Made by a program: the position numbers and the translations under genes. From contig NZ_SCRP01000002.1 of the NCBI RefSeq assembly GCF_004298475.1, forward strand, positions 186,001 to 250,000: a stretch of DNA of 64,000 bases, read 5' to 3'. The stretch is from Paraburkholderia sp. GTDB lineage: Bacteria > Pseudomonadota > Gammaproteobacteria > Burkholderiales > Burkholderiaceae. Positions 26,881 through 37,508 of the stretch are shown piece after piece. Numbering within the stretch: the stretch's first letter is position 1; each line of letters starts with the position of its first letter. The notes under the pieces were generated by a model. That model ran no database searches and was not told where the DNA came from. It saw only the letters and a program-made list of their open reading frames with translations.

Positions 26881-27117
26881 TCAGGCGTGCCCGTCCGAAA
26901 TCTTCGTTGAATCGGGTTCCAGCTGCAGTTGCAGCAGGATGATGTTGTCCTTGACCTTGAGCTTGCGCTTCTTGAGCCGCTGCAATTCGAGATCGTCGCT
27001 TCCCGGCGTCTCGGCCATCCGTTCGATCAGCCGGTCCAGATCGCCGTGCTCCGACTCCAGCTGCAGAATGCGGTCCTGAAGAACCGCCGCCTTGACTTCA
27101 CGTTGCTGCTCGCGCAT
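26881..27117 (-). CDS. DUF465/YdcH-family small coiled-coil protein
   Basis: 78-residue alpha-helical protein. The family pattern is clear: heptad-like segments followed by RLKKRKLKVKDNIILLQLQL at the C-terminus. Members are widespread in proteobacteria and have no firmly known function. The start at 27117 is chosen because AGGAGG lies 5 bases upstream; a longer in-frame start at 27189 would overlap this site. It lies between the coiled-coil gene and the helicase gene on the same strand. Confidence 0.88.
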   Translation of the reverse strand: MREQQREVKAAVLQDRILQLESEHGDLDRLIERMAETPGSDDLELQRLKKRKLKVKDNIILLQLQLEPDSTKISDGHA

Positions 27118-27197
27118 GCTCGCCTCCTCGTTCTGAACGGCGCGCTCCTCGCGTATCGGATCGCGCGCCTGAGGTGCTGTACGGCTCAAAAAGCGTG

Positions 27198-28148
27198 CTA
27201 CTGGTCCTGCTGCTGCATCTGCTTTTGCTGCTGTAGTTGCTGCTGCTCTTGTTGCTGCTTTTGCTGGGCCTTTGCGGCCGCCTGCTTCTGACGTTCTTCG
27301 ACGTCAGCCTTGTGCTTCGCCGCGTCCGACTGCTTCTGCTGAAAGCGCTCGGCCTTCTGGGTCCGTTCCTGCGCTTTTTGCGCGCCCTGCTGACGCGCCT
27401 CGTTCAGCTTCTTCTGGAAATCCGACTGCTTCTGGTCGTACGCGGCCTGGTTCGCCGCGCGTTGCTTCTGCGACTGCTCGCCGGCGCGTTGCGCCTCTGC
27501 GAGCGCGTGCTGTTGCTGCTTCTGTGCATACGCCTGCTCGTTGGCGGCGCGCTGCGGTGCTTCAGCGGCGCGCTGCTGCACATCGAGTGCATGTTGCTGC
27601 TGCTTCTGTTCGAATGCCGCGGCGTTGCGCGCCTCATTGGCGGCGCGCTGCGGCGCATCAGCCGCATCCTGCGCGCGTTGCAGCGCCGCCTGCTGGTCGC
27701 GAGCGCGCGCGCGCTCCGCGCGCTGTTCATCGTCGAGCTTGAGCTGCTGGCTGCGGATATCCGCCTGCACGACCCGCATGCGGTCGCGCGCCTTGCCGAT
27801 GCAATGATTCACGAAGAACGTGCTATAGCAATCGTGCTGCGCCACCCCATAGCGATAATTGTTCTCCGCCGTGCGCCGGTCGAGTTCCTTCTGACGCGCC
27901 TCGAAATCCGCCTGCAAACCCGCCTGCACGCCCGCAGCCGATGTATCCGACGCGTCCGGCGACACTTCCGGCGCCGTGTGGTCCTGCGCCTTGACCGGCG
28001 CGCTGACCGACGCGCACAACACAATGGCGCAAACCGCCAGACAGGCGGCGGTCCGCCGGCCAGCATCCTGACGCGGGCGGGTCGGTACGAGGGTTGAGCC
28101 GGGGAGCAAGCGGAAGGTCGTCAACGTCTTCTGGAGGCAGCGGAACAT
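27198..28148 (-). CDS. Exported Ala/Gln-rich coiled-coil repeat protein
   Basis: 316-residue protein of unknown function. A signal peptide ends near residue 54 (CAIVLCASVSAPVKA). Residues 75-130 form a conserved-looking helical segment with two cysteines (Cys107, Cys116) in HDCYSTFFVNHCIGKARDRM, which could form a disulphide in the periplasm. From residue 135 on it is one long predicted coiled coil with diverged 25-30-residue repeats (APQRAANE ... QKQQQHAL at about 165, 197 and 228) and a poly-Gln end. A TAGAAT lies only 7 bases upstream of the ATG, so either the mRNA is nearly leaderless or the true start is further in. Confidence 0.75.
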   Translation of the reverse strand: MFRCLQKTLTTFRLLPGSTLVPTRPRQDAGRRTAACLAVCAIVLCASVSAPVKAQDHTAPEVSPDASDTSAAGVQAGLQADFEARQKELDRRTAENNYRYGVAQHDCYSTFFVNHCIGKARDRMRVVQADIRSQQLKLDDEQRAERARARDQQAALQRAQDAADAPQRAANEARNAAAFEQKQQQHALDVQQRAAEAPQRAANEQAYAQKQQQHALAEAQRAGEQSQKQRAANQAAYDQKQSDFQKKLNEARQQGAQKAQERTQKAERFQQKQSDAAKHKADVEERQKQAAAKAQQKQQQEQQQLQQQKQMQQQDQ

Positions 28149-28313
28149 GCGCCAAATTCTAACACCCCCCGGGTTGAGCGCTCCGGCATTTATGGCAAAA
28201 TGCGCCGCTCCAGCAGAGCGCAGACGCGCCGCAAGGCCACAGCGTTCAGGGCACGGGAAATGCAGCCTGAGGCAACCTGAGCAACCCGATCATCGCAAGA
28301 ATATCCAGACCCT

Positions 28314-30665
28314 ATGACGGAAACCGTAGCACTCAAGATCGTCCAGCGTATCGCCACCGAACTGGCCGTTCAGCCGCGCCAGGTGGCAGCCGCCGTGCAG
28401 CTTCTCGATGAAGGCGCGACCGTTCCGTTCATCGCCCGCTACCGCAAGGAAGTCACGGACAATCTCGACGATACGCAGCTGCGCACGCTCGAAGAGCGGC
28501 TCCTGTACCTGCGCGAACTCGAAGAGCGCCGTGCCGCCATCCTCGCGAGCATCGACGAACAAGGCAAGCTCACCGACGAACTGCGCACCGCAATCGTTGC
28601 CGCGGACAGCAAGCAGGTCCTCGAAGATCTGTATCTGCCGTACAAGCCCAAGCGCCGCACGCGCGCGCAGATCGCGCGCGAAGCCGGTCTGCAGCCGCTC
28701 GCCGATGCGCTGCTCGCCAATCCGCTGCTCGATCCGCAAACCGAAGCCGCGCAATACGTGGACGCCGAAAAAGGCGTCGCCGACGTGAAGGCCGCGCTCG
28801 ACGGCGCGCGCGACATCCTCTCGGAGCAATTCGGCGAAACGGCCGAGCTGCTCGGGAAGCTGCGCGACTGGCTGCACGATCAGGGCGTCGTGACGTCGAG
28901 CGTGGTCGACGGCAAGGAAAGCGAAGAAGGCGAGAAATTCCGCGACTACTACGACTATTCCGAGACCATCAAGACCGTGCCGTCGCACCGCGCGCTCGCA
29001 CTCTTTCGCGGGCGCAACGCAGGCGTGCTGATGATCAAGCTGGGCTTGGGCGCCGAGCAGGATGCGCTCGTGCCGCACCCCGGCGAAGGCATGATCGCGC
29101 GTCATTTCGGCATCGCGAATCAGGGCCGCCCGGCGGACAAGTGGCTCTCCGACGTGTGCCGCTGGTGCTGGCGCGTGAAAGTGCAGCCGCACCTCGAAAA
29201 CGAACTGCTCACGGGCCTGCGCGAGCAGGCGGAAACCGAGGCGATCCGCGTGTTCGCGCGCAACCTCAACGATCTGCTGCTCGCAGCGCCGGCAGGACCG
29301 AAGGCCGTGATCGGCCTCGATCCGGGCCTGCGCACGGGCGTGAAGGTGGCTGTCGTCGACCGCACCGGCAAGCTGCTCGCGACCGATACGATCTACCCGC
29401 ACGAGCCGCGCCGCGACTGGGACGGCTCGCTCGCGAAGCTCGCGCGCATCGCCCGCGAAACGCAGGCCGAACTCATCAGCATCGGCAACGGCACGGCCTC
29501 GCGCGAAACCGACAAGCTCGCCAGCGAGCTGATCTCGCGTCATCCCGAACTGAAGCTGCAGAAGATCGTCGTGTCCGAAGCGGGCGCATCGGTTTATTCC
29601 GCATCGGAACTCGCGGCGAAGGAATTCCCCGAACTCGACGTGTCCTTGCGCGGCGCCGTCTCCATTGCGCGCCGTCTTCAGGATCCGCTCGCCGAACTCG
29701 TGAAGATCGAGCCGAAAGCCATCGGCGTCGGTCAGTATCAGCACGACGTGAACCAGCGTGAGCTAGCGCGCGCACTCGACGCCGTGGTCGAGGACTGCGT
29801 GAATGCCGTCGGCGTCGATGCGAACACGGCCTCGGTCGCCCTGCTCGCGCGCGTCTCGGGTCTGAACGCGACGCTCGCGCGCAACATCGTCGACTATCGC
29901 GACGCCAACGGTCCGTTCCCGTCGCGCGCGCATCTGCGCCACGTGCCGCGCCTCGGCGACAAGACCTTCGAACAGGCCGCGGGCTTCCTGCGCATCAACA
30001 GCGGCGAGAATCCGCTCGACCGCTCGTCGGTCCACCCGGAAGCCTATCCGGTGGTCGAGCGCATGCTCGCGAAGATCAAGCGCACCATCGGCGACGTGCT
30101 CGGCAATCGCGAAGCGCTTTCGGGCCTCGCGCCGAACGAATTCGTCGACGAACGCTTCGGTCTGCCGACCGTGCGCGACATCCTCAGCGAACTCGAAAAA
30201 CCGGGCCGCGATCCGCGTCCCGAGTTCAAGACCGCTACGTTCCGCGACGGCGTCGAGAAGGTCTCCGATCTCGTACCGGGCATGCTGCTCGAGGGCGTCG
30301 TGACGAACGTGGCCGCATTCGGCGCGTTCATCGACATCGGCGTGCATCAGGACGGTCTCGTACACGTATCCGCGATGTCCACGAAGTTCATCAAGGACCC
30401 GCACGAAGTCGTGAAGGCTGGCCAGGTCGTGAAGGTGAAGGTGCTCGACGTCGACGTGAAGCGTCAGCGGATCGCACTGACGATGCGCCTCGCCGACGAT
30501 CCCGCGAGCGTCGCCGCGCAGCGCGGCGGCAGCGGCGGGAACGCTGGCGGCAGCGGCGCGGGCAACCGCAACGGCGGCGGCAATTCAGGCCGTGGGCAGC
30601 GTCCGCGCGAAGCGGAGCCCGCAGGCGCGATGGCAGCCGCTTTCGCGAAGCTCAAGTCACGCTGA
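28314..30665 (+). CDS. tex: Transcription accessory protein Tex
   Basis: 783-residue RNA-binding protein. The N-terminal helical part ([20 protein letters not shown]) is followed by a YqgF-like domain ([17 protein letters not shown]), helix-hairpin-helix motifs ([20 protein letters not shown] and [16 protein letters not shown]) and an S1 domain ([20 protein letters not shown]). The Tex family influences transcription and is essential in some pathogens; the mechanism is incompletely known. The C-terminal 45 residues are a Gly/Asn/Arg-rich tail, which probably adds RNA affinity. The gene is divergent from the coiled-coil gene and convergent with kup at a shared terminator. Confidence 0.96.
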   Translation: MTETVALKIVQRIATELAVQPRQVAAAVQLLDEGATVPFIARYRKEVTDNLDDTQLRTLEERLLYLRELEERRAAILASIDEQGKLTDELRTAIVAADSKQVLEDLYLPYKPKRRTRAQIAREAGLQPLADALLANPLLDPQTEAAQYVDAEKGVADVKAALDGARDILSEQFGETAELLGKLRDWLHDQGVVTSSVVDGKESEEGEKFRDYYDYSETIKTVPSHRALALFRGRNAGVLMIKLGLGAEQDALVPHPGEGMIARHFGIANQGRPADKWLSDVCRWCWRVKVQPHLENELLTGLREQAETEAIRVFARNLNDLLLAAPAGPKAVIGLDPGLRTGVKVAVVDRTGKLLATDTIYPHEPRRDWDGSLAKLARIARETQAELISIGNGTASRETDKLASELISRHPELKLQKIVVSEAGASVYSASELAAKEFPELDVSLRGAVSIARRLQDPLAELVKIEPKAIGVGQYQHDVNQRELARALDAVVEDCVNAVGVDANTASVALLARVSGLNATLARNIVDYRDANGPFPSRAHLRHVPRLGDKTFEQAAGFLRINSGENPLDRSSVHPEAYPVVERMLAKIKRTIGDVLGNREALSGLAPNEFVDERFGLPTVRDILSELEKPGRDPRPEFKTATFRDGVEKVSDLVPGMLLEGVVTNVAAFGAFIDIGVHQDGLVHVSAMSTKFIKDPHEVVKAGQVVKVKVLDVDVKRQRIALTMRLADDPASVAAQRGGSGGNAGGSGAGNRNGGGNSGRGQRPREAEPAGAMAAAFAKLKSR

Positions 30666-30708
30666 CCGGGCACGTGGGCCTGCGACGGCCCACGCAGCAT
30701 CGACCCAT

Positions 30709-30735
30709 GAAAAACGGCACCGCAGTGCCGTTTTT
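30709..30735. terminator. Bidirectional terminator between tex and kup
   Basis: Stem ACGGCAC (30714-30720) with GTGCCGT (30725-30731), flanked by an A run on one side and a T run on the other, so it works for both convergent genes. Confidence 0.9.
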
Positions 30736-30779
30736 CATTGCCGTAAGAGAATCGAGCATCGCAGCGAAACAACCCGCGA

Positions 30780-32666
30780 TCAGATCTCGATCTTCGTCCC
30801 AAGCTCCACCACGCGATTCGCGGGGATGCTGAAGAAGTCGGTCGGCTTCGCGGCGTTCTGGTGCATCCACGCGAACACACGCTCGCGGAAGAACGACATG
30901 CCCGGCAACTGCGTCGGCACCACGGTCTCGCGCGCGAGGAAGAACGACGTGTCCATCATCTCGAACGTCATGCCGTGCGAACGTCCGACTTGTTCGAGCA
31001 CCGCCTGGACGTCGGGCGTTTCGTTGAAGCCGTAGTCGGCCTTCACAAGATACAGCCCGCCGCCGATGTCCTTCACGCTCACGCGCTCCGAATCGGCGAC
31101 ATACGGAATATCGCGCGTCACGAACGTCAGGAAGATCGTGCGCTCGTGCAGCACCTTGTTGTGCTTGAGGTTGTGCAGCAGGCTCACTGGCACGAGCGCA
31201 TTGCTGCCCGTCAGGTAGATCGCCGTGCCCGAGACGCGATGCGGCGGATGCGCGAGCAACCCTTGCAGGAACGGCATCAGCGGAATGCCGTCGGCGGCCG
31301 TGCGCGCCTTCACGATCATGCGGCCCTTGTACCAGGTCATCAGCAGGAAGAACAGCAGCGCGCCGATGCACAGCGGCAGCCAGCCGCCCTCCTCGACCTT
31401 CAGCAGGTTCGCGCCGAAGAAGCCGAGATCGACGGTCATGAGCCCCCCGATGATCAGCCCGACGAGCACCTTGTTCCAGTTCCAGACCTTCACCATCACG
31501 ACGCACGCGAGCACCGTCGTGATCACCATGGTCGCAGTCACGGCGATGCCGTACGCGGCGGCGAGATTGTCCGAACTCTTGAAGCCCATCACGATGCACA
31601 GGATGATGAAGAGCAGCATCCAGTTCACGACCGGCACGTAGATCTGGCCGATCGCGAGTTCGGACGTATGCAGCACCTTCATGCGCGGCACGTAGCCAAG
31701 CAGGATGGCCTGGCTCGTGAGCGAGTACGCGCCCGAGATCACGGCCTGCGATGCGATGACCGTCGCCACCGTCGAGAGCACGACGAGCGGCAGCAGCGCC
31801 CAGTCGGGTGCGAGCAGGAAGAACGGATTTTCGATGGCGTGGTGGTTCTGCATCAGCAGCGCACCCTGGCCGAAGTAGTTGAGCACGAGCGACGGCATCA
31901 CGAGCACGTACCAGGCCATGCGGATCGGCTTCGCGCCGAAATGGCCCATGTCCGCGTAGAGGGCTTCCGCGCCGGTCAGCACGAGCACGACGGAGCCCAG
32001 CACGACGTACGCCTGCAAGAGGTGCTCGCCCATGAAGCTGACCGCGTAGTACGGATTGAGCGCAGCGATGATCGCCGGAGTTTGCACGATATGCGAGAGG
32101 CCGAGCGCGGCAATGGTCACGAACCACAGCACCATGATCGGTCCGAACAGCCGGCCGACGAGCGCCGTGCCATGCCGCTGGATCCAGAAGAGCGCAATGA
32201 GGATCAGCATCGTGAGCGGCAGTACGAGATGCGCGAGCTTGGGCGCTGCGATTTCGAGACCTTCAACCGCCGAAATCACCGAGATCGCCGGGGTGATCAC
32301 CGCATCGCCGTAGAACATGCAGGCGCCGAAGATGCCGAGCCCCGTCAGCACGATGGCAAATCGGCTCGTGCGGTTGAACGGGCGCAACGCCAGCGCCATC
32401 AGCGCGAGCACGCCGCCTTCCCCGTTGTTGTCGGCGCGCATCACGAACAGCACGTACTTGATGCTCACGACGATGATGATCGCCCAGAACAGGAGCGAGA
32501 TGACGCCGAGGATGGAAGTGTTGGTGAGCGGGATCCCGTGAGACGGGCTAAACGCCTCCTTCAGCGAATAAAGCGGGCTGGTGCCGATATCGCCGAAGAC
32601 CACGCCGATCGCTGCCATGGCGAGAGTCGGCAGAGGCTGCTTGGCCACGTGTGTGCTAGTTGTCAT
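30780..32666 (-). CDS. kup: Low-affinity potassium transporter Kup
   Basis: 628-residue inner-membrane K+/H+ symporter. The first membrane segment holds [20 protein letters not shown], the family hallmark. About twelve hydrophobic helices follow to residue 440, for example [18 protein letters not shown] and [13 protein letters not shown]. The C-terminal third is a cytoplasmic domain with a membrane-associated [20 protein letters not shown] end. The start MTTSTHVAK at 32666 gives the normal family length; an upstream frame from 32903 has no membrane logic. TAGAAT at 32710-32715 may be its -10 box. The gene is monocistronic by position. Confidence 0.95.
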   Translation of the reverse strand: MTTSTHVAKQPLPTLAMAAIGVVFGDIGTSPLYSLKEAFSPSHGIPLTNTSILGVISLLFWAIIIVVSIKYVLFVMRADNNGEGGVLALMALALRPFNRTSRFAIVLTGLGIFGACMFYGDAVITPAISVISAVEGLEIAAPKLAHLVLPLTMLILIALFWIQRHGTALVGRLFGPIMVLWFVTIAALGLSHIVQTPAIIAALNPYYAVSFMGEHLLQAYVVLGSVVLVLTGAEALYADMGHFGAKPIRMAWYVLVMPSLVLNYFGQGALLMQNHHAIENPFFLLAPDWALLPLVVLSTVATVIASQAVISGAYSLTSQAILLGYVPRMKVLHTSELAIGQIYVPVVNWMLLFIILCIVMGFKSSDNLAAAYGIAVTATMVITTVLACVVMVKVWNWNKVLVGLIIGGLMTVDLGFFGANLLKVEEGGWLPLCIGALLFFLLMTWYKGRMIVKARTAADGIPLMPFLQGLLAHPPHRVSGTAIYLTGSNALVPVSLLHNLKHNKVLHERTIFLTFVTRDIPYVADSERVSVKDIGGGLYLVKADYGFNETPDVQAVLEQVGRSHGMTFEMMDTSFFLARETVVPTQLPGMSFFRERVFAWMHQNAAKPTDFFSIPANRVVELGTKIEI

Positions 32667-32853
32667 AAACGCGGAAGTCCGTTTCCGAGGCGGAGAAAAA
32701 ACGACCGCCATTCTAAACCGGGCGACGCGGCGCGCTAGGGCGCATCGTTGTGGGGATGCCACGTCGTTCGTTCCGGCGAAGTGTAGCATTGGCCCCATTC
32801 GGCGTCTGCCCGGGTGCGTGGCGCGGTGCGCAGCCACGCGCAAACCCCCGCCC

Positions 32854-32884
32854 CAAAAGAAAACGGAGCCCCGAAAGGCTCCGT
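32854..32884 (-). terminator. Terminator of the purA-phosphoribosyltransferase operon
   Basis: 8-bp stem ACGGAGCC (32863-32870) with GGCTCCGT (32877-32884). The A-rich stretch 32854-32863 gives a U-tract on the minus strand, downstream of the phosphoribosyltransferase gene. Confidence 0.85.
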
Positions 32885-32959
32885 TCTTCATTCGCCATGC
32901 CACGCAATTTCACGTCATATCGCGTCATACGCAACGACGACAGGCATTGCGCATCCGCA

Positions 32960-33532
32960 TCAGGACACGAGGCTCTGCCCCGACTGCTTGAGGCCGCGCT
33001 TGATCCACGCACCGAGATTATGCGGACGTACCGTGTCCCATTCCTCGAATGGCTGGTGGATCCACGGATTGGTCGGCAGGTGCTGCACGAAGTAGTCGGG
33101 TTTGACTTTCGAGCAGCCCTTGTACCAGAGCACCGCCGAACGCACGCCGGTCACGGCCGGATAGCGCTCCTTGAGATGATCCTGCACGCGCGCGAGCGTG
33201 ACGCCCGAATCGACGAGATCGTCGACGAGCAGCACGTTGCCCGAAAGCTGGCCGCGCGTCATCGTGATGTACTGCGCAATGTCGAGGTCGCCCTGCTGCG
33301 TGCCGGCCGCTTCACGGTACGAGCTGGTCGCGAGAATGGCGAGCGGCAGGTCGTAAATGCGCGAGAGCTGGTCGCCCACGCGCAGGCCGCCGCGTGCGAG
33401 ACACAGGATCTGGTCGAACTTCCAGCGCGATTCGTGCACGGCGAGCGCCAGCAGCTCGATCAGCCGATGGTACTCATCCCAGCCGACCCACAGGTTCTTT
33501 TCGTCGTTGCGCGGGTCCGTCATCTGAATCAT
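32960..33532 (-). CDS. Phosphoribosyltransferase (purine salvage type)
   Basis: 190-residue type I phosphoribosyltransferase. The PRPP-binding loop is VLLVDDLVDSGVTLARV, and an N-terminal strand LCLARGGLRVGDQLSRIY provides the PPi loop. The C-terminal hood includes YFVQHLPTNPWIHQPFEEWD. The likely substrates are hypoxanthine, xanthine or guanine; the exact base cannot be read. It lies 14 bases downstream of purA, consistent with control of the purine pool. The start at 33532 is chosen from AGAGGA upstream; a second ATG lies three codons later. Confidence 0.88.
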   Translation of the reverse strand: MIQMTDPRNDEKNLWVGWDEYHRLIELLALAVHESRWKFDQILCLARGGLRVGDQLSRIYDLPLAILATSSYREAAGTQQGDLDIAQYITMTRGQLSGNVLLVDDLVDSGVTLARVQDHLKERYPAVTGVRSAVLWYKGCSKVKPDYFVQHLPTNPWIHQPFEEWDTVRPHNLGAWIKRGLKQSGQSLVS

Positions 33533-33546
33533 CGTGCACGTTCCTC

Positions 33547-34923
<1,377 letters not shown>

Positions 34924-35068
34924 TTATATGGGTTCCGGGGCGCGCTCGTGGTTTTTCCCGAAAAAACTGTGGGATTTTCCTTTGCGCTCAACGGTATGGA
35001 CGAAAAAAACGGGAACGTGCCGCCCCGTTTCGCCCCGTTTGAATCCGCCCGCGGCCTTGCCCAGACGC

Positions 35069-35092
35069 GTGCTCAGGTGCGTGCTCAGGTGC
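35069..35092. repeat. 12-bp tandem duplication spanning the hisZ stop codon
   Basis: Two perfect copies of GTGCTCAGGTGC. The TCA in each is TGA on the minus strand, so hisZ has two in-frame stop codons four codons apart. Confidence 0.92.
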
Positions 35093-36248
35093 GTGTTTCG
35101 ACAACCCACGCGCCGTTGCGCTCGACCAGCACGCGGTCGCACGCGAATTCGTCCATCGTGTGCTCATGGCCCGGCAGCGCCTGAATGACGACCTCGCCCG
35201 CGTCGCGCAGCGCAGCGACGGCGGCGCACAGCACGTCGTCGTGACGCCACGGCGCGAGGATCGCGCTGCTGCGCGCTTCGACCGGTGAAATCCGGGCCAC
35301 TTCGCGCAAATCGAGCGAGAAACCCGTCGCGGCGCGCGCCCGGCCAAACGCCTTGCCCACCTTGTCGTAACGGCCGCCGCGCGCGACCGCATTCGGCACG
35401 CCGTCCACGTACGCCGAGAACATCACGCCGGTGTGGTACGCATAGCCGCCCAGATCGGCCAGATCGATCATCAGCTCGGCGCCGTCGATCTCGCCGCCGA
35501 TGTCACCGATGAGGAAGGCCAGATCGTCCAGCGCCCGCGTGATGCCATCGAGCGCCGGCAGACGCTTGCGCGCCTCGTCGAGCACGCTCGCGTCGCCATA
35601 GAGCGACGGCAGCGTGCGCAGCGCGTCGCGCGTAACCGGCGCGAGGTCAGCCGTGAGTTCCGCGAGCGTCGGCACATCCTTGCCCGCGAGCGCCTCATAG
35701 AGCGAATCGCCGAGCGCCGCTGTGCCCGGATCGCTCTCGATCAGGGCAGCAAGCACGCCTGCGTGGCACAGGTCGAGACGCACTTTGGCGAGCCCGGAGA
35801 GCCGCAGCGCGTCGAGCATCAACTGCTGGATTTCGAGGTCGGCTTCGAGCCCCGCATGACCGTAGATTTCCGCGCCGATCTGAATCTGCTCGCGCGTGGC
35901 GTGCAGGCCGCGCGGACGCGTATGCAGCACATTGCCCGCGTAGCACAGGCGCGTCACGCCCTGGCGGTTCAGCAGGTGCGCGTCGATGCGCGCAACCTGA
36001 GGCGTCATGTCCGCACGCAAACCAAGCGTGCGGCCCGAAAGTTGATCGACGAGCTTGAACGTGCGCAGGTTCAGATCGCGACCGCTACCCGTCAACAGCG
36101 ACTCGAGATATTCGAGCAGCGGCGGCATGACCATTTCGTAGCCGTATGCGCGGAAGCGGTCCAGCAGGCGACGGCGCAATTCTTCGATCTTGCGCGCCTC
36201 GGACGGCAGCACATCGGCGATATTTTCGGGGAGTAACCAGGTCGACAT
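35085..36248 (-). CDS. hisZ: ATP phosphoribosyltransferase regulatory subunit HisZ
   Basis: 387-residue paralogue of histidyl-tRNA synthetase that lacks the anticodon-binding domain. It combines with the short form of HisG to start histidine synthesis. The class II core is visible: [20 protein letters not shown] at the N-terminus, [20 protein letters not shown] (motif 2 region) and [20 protein letters not shown] near motif 3. HisG itself is not in the window. The start at 36248 has AGGA upstream; a longer frame to 36317 lacks support. It sits in the hfl-purA cluster, a common betaproteobacterial location. Confidence 0.94.
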   Translation of the reverse strand: MSTWLLPENIADVLPSEARKIEELRRRLLDRFRAYGYEMVMPPLLEYLESLLTGSGRDLNLRTFKLVDQLSGRTLGLRADMTPQVARIDAHLLNRQGVTRLCYAGNVLHTRPRGLHATREQIQIGAEIYGHAGLEADLEIQQLMLDALRLSGLAKVRLDLCHAGVLAALIESDPGTAALGDSLYEALAGKDVPTLAELTADLAPVTRDALRTLPSLYGDASVLDEARKRLPALDGITRALDDLAFLIGDIGGEIDGAELMIDLADLGGYAYHTGVMFSAYVDGVPNAVARGGRYDKVGKAFGRARAATGFSLDLREVARISPVEARSSAILAPWRHDDVLCAAVAALRDAGEVVIQALPGHEHTMDEFACDRVLVERNGAWVVETRT

Positions 36249-36353
36249 CGATTGAGTCCTACCACTATGAAGGCGGCGCGCGAAGCGTGGCGCGCGAGCC
36301 GCAGTACCGGAGCGCACGGCACAGTCCGCGCGCGCGCATTTGCAATCAGGCCA

Positions 36354-36545
36354 TCAGGTTGCGAGCATGAGCAGCACGAGGCCGAGCCCCATCACAATCA
36401 ACCCGCCGATCCGGATATGGTGCGGCGGCCGTTCCGCGATTTTACGGAAGGTGTCGCGCCACGCCGTCGGAAAGACGAACGGAAACATGCCCTCAATGAT
36501 CAGCATCAGCGCGACCGCGAGCAGGAGGGAACCGGCTATGTCCAT
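36354..36545 (-). CDS. yjeT: DUF2065 membrane protein (YjeT-like)
   Basis: 63-residue protein with two hydrophobic segments (AGSLLLAVALMLIIEGMFPF and IRIGGLIVMGLGLVLLMLA) separated by a short cytoplasmic loop with TAWRDTFRKIAE. DUF2065 proteins follow hflC in many proteobacteria, as here; the function is unknown but placement suggests a link to the HflKC complex. The start is the ATG at 36545; a TTG seven codons upstream is possible. A 7-bp GC hairpin lies between hflC and this gene. Confidence 0.85.
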   Translation of the reverse strand: MDIAGSLLLAVALMLIIEGMFPFVFPTAWRDTFRKIAERPPHHIRIGGLIVMGLGLVLLMLAT

Positions 36546-36557
36546 GCTAAAGAACGT

Positions 36558-36575
36558 GCCGCGCAAGCGCGCGGC
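36558..36575 (-). other. GC hairpin between hflC and yjeT
   Basis: GCCGCGC (36558-36564) and GCGCGGC (36569-36575) with loop AAGC, followed on the minus strand by ACGTTCTTT. It may partly terminate or process the hfl transcript ahead of yjeT and hisZ. Confidence 0.45.
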
Positions 36576-36596
36576 CCTTCGTTTGTCTCGTATTGT

Positions 36597-37496
36597 TTAA
36601 TGTTTGCGCGGCGCGGCGGGAGCCGGTGCGGCCTCGCCGTTGGGACCGCGCATGAAGCGAAAGAATTCGCTCGACGAATCAACCACGACGACATCGCTCG
36701 GCTTGAAGGTCTCGCGATACGCCTGCATGCTCTGGTAGAACTGATAGAACTGCGGATCGCGGCCGAACGCCTCGGCGGCAATGGCCGCGGCTTTGCCGTC
36801 GCCTTCGCCCTTGATGGCCTGCGCCTGGCTGTATGCATCGGCGAGCACGCCCTGCTGACGGCGCACCGCATCGTCCTTGATCTGCTGTGCTTCGGCCGCA
36901 CCCTGCGCACGCTCGTTGGCGGCGTCCTGCTCGCGCGCGGCGCTCATGCGCTTGAAGACCGCGTCCGCGAGTTCGGGCGGATAGTCGATGCGCGAGAACT
37001 CGATGCCGACGACTTCGACGCCAAGCGGCGCCGCCGCCTCGCGCAGCGTATCGCGCGCGCCATTGGCAATCGCTTCCTGCTGCGCGAGCGCGTTGGTCAG
37101 CGTGACCTTCGCAAAGGCGCCGCTGAGCGCATCGCGCGAAAGCGAGGCGAGCCGTTCGGACAGCGTCTGCGCGTCGCCGCGAGTCTCCGCGAAGAACTTG
37201 AGCGGATCGGTGACGCGATAGCGGATCACCGGGTTCACGAGCAATTCGGTCTTGTCGGACGTCGAGTACCGGACCGCGTCGGGCGTAGCGAACGCCTGGA
37301 CGCGCGTATCGATGAACGTCGTAGTCTGGAACGGCGGCGGCAGCTTCACGTGGATGCCGGGTTCGGCAAGCGAATCCGTACGGCCGCCCGTGGACGCAAT
37401 GACGGCCACGTGGCGCGGATCGACGACGAACACCGACGACGAGATGACCAGCACGGCCACGACGACAACGACTGCAAGCGCAATGATTCGGTTCAT
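36597..37496 (-). CDS. hflC: FtsH protease modulator HflC
   Basis: 299-residue SPFH-domain protein with one N-terminal membrane anchor (IALAVVVVVAVLVISSSVFV) and a large periplasmic part. With HflK it forms the ring complex that encloses and regulates FtsH. VDPRHVAVIASTGG is the start of the SPFH domain. A long helical region (QDAANERAQGAAEAQQIKDD) and the C-terminal FYQSMQAYRETFKPSDVVVV motif complete the family pattern. It begins 12 bases after hflK, so the two are one operon. Confidence 0.95.
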   Translation of the reverse strand: MNRIIALAVVVVVAVLVISSSVFVVDPRHVAVIASTGGRTDSLAEPGIHVKLPPPFQTTTFIDTRVQAFATPDAVRYSTSDKTELLVNPVIRYRVTDPLKFFAETRGDAQTLSERLASLSRDALSGAFAKVTLTNALAQQEAIANGARDTLREAAAPLGVEVVGIEFSRIDYPPELADAVFKRMSAAREQDAANERAQGAAEAQQIKDDAVRRQQGVLADAYSQAQAIKGEGDGKAAAIAAEAFGRDPQFYQFYQSMQAYRETFKPSDVVVVDSSSEFFRFMRGPNGEAAPAPAAPRKH

Positions 37497-37508
37497 ATGA
37501 GCGCTCCG

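Noticed and set aside
27198..28148. Possible TolA-like protein
   Set aside because: It has a cleavable signal peptide and no recognisable TolA C-terminal domain; only the Ala/Gln-rich helical character is similar.
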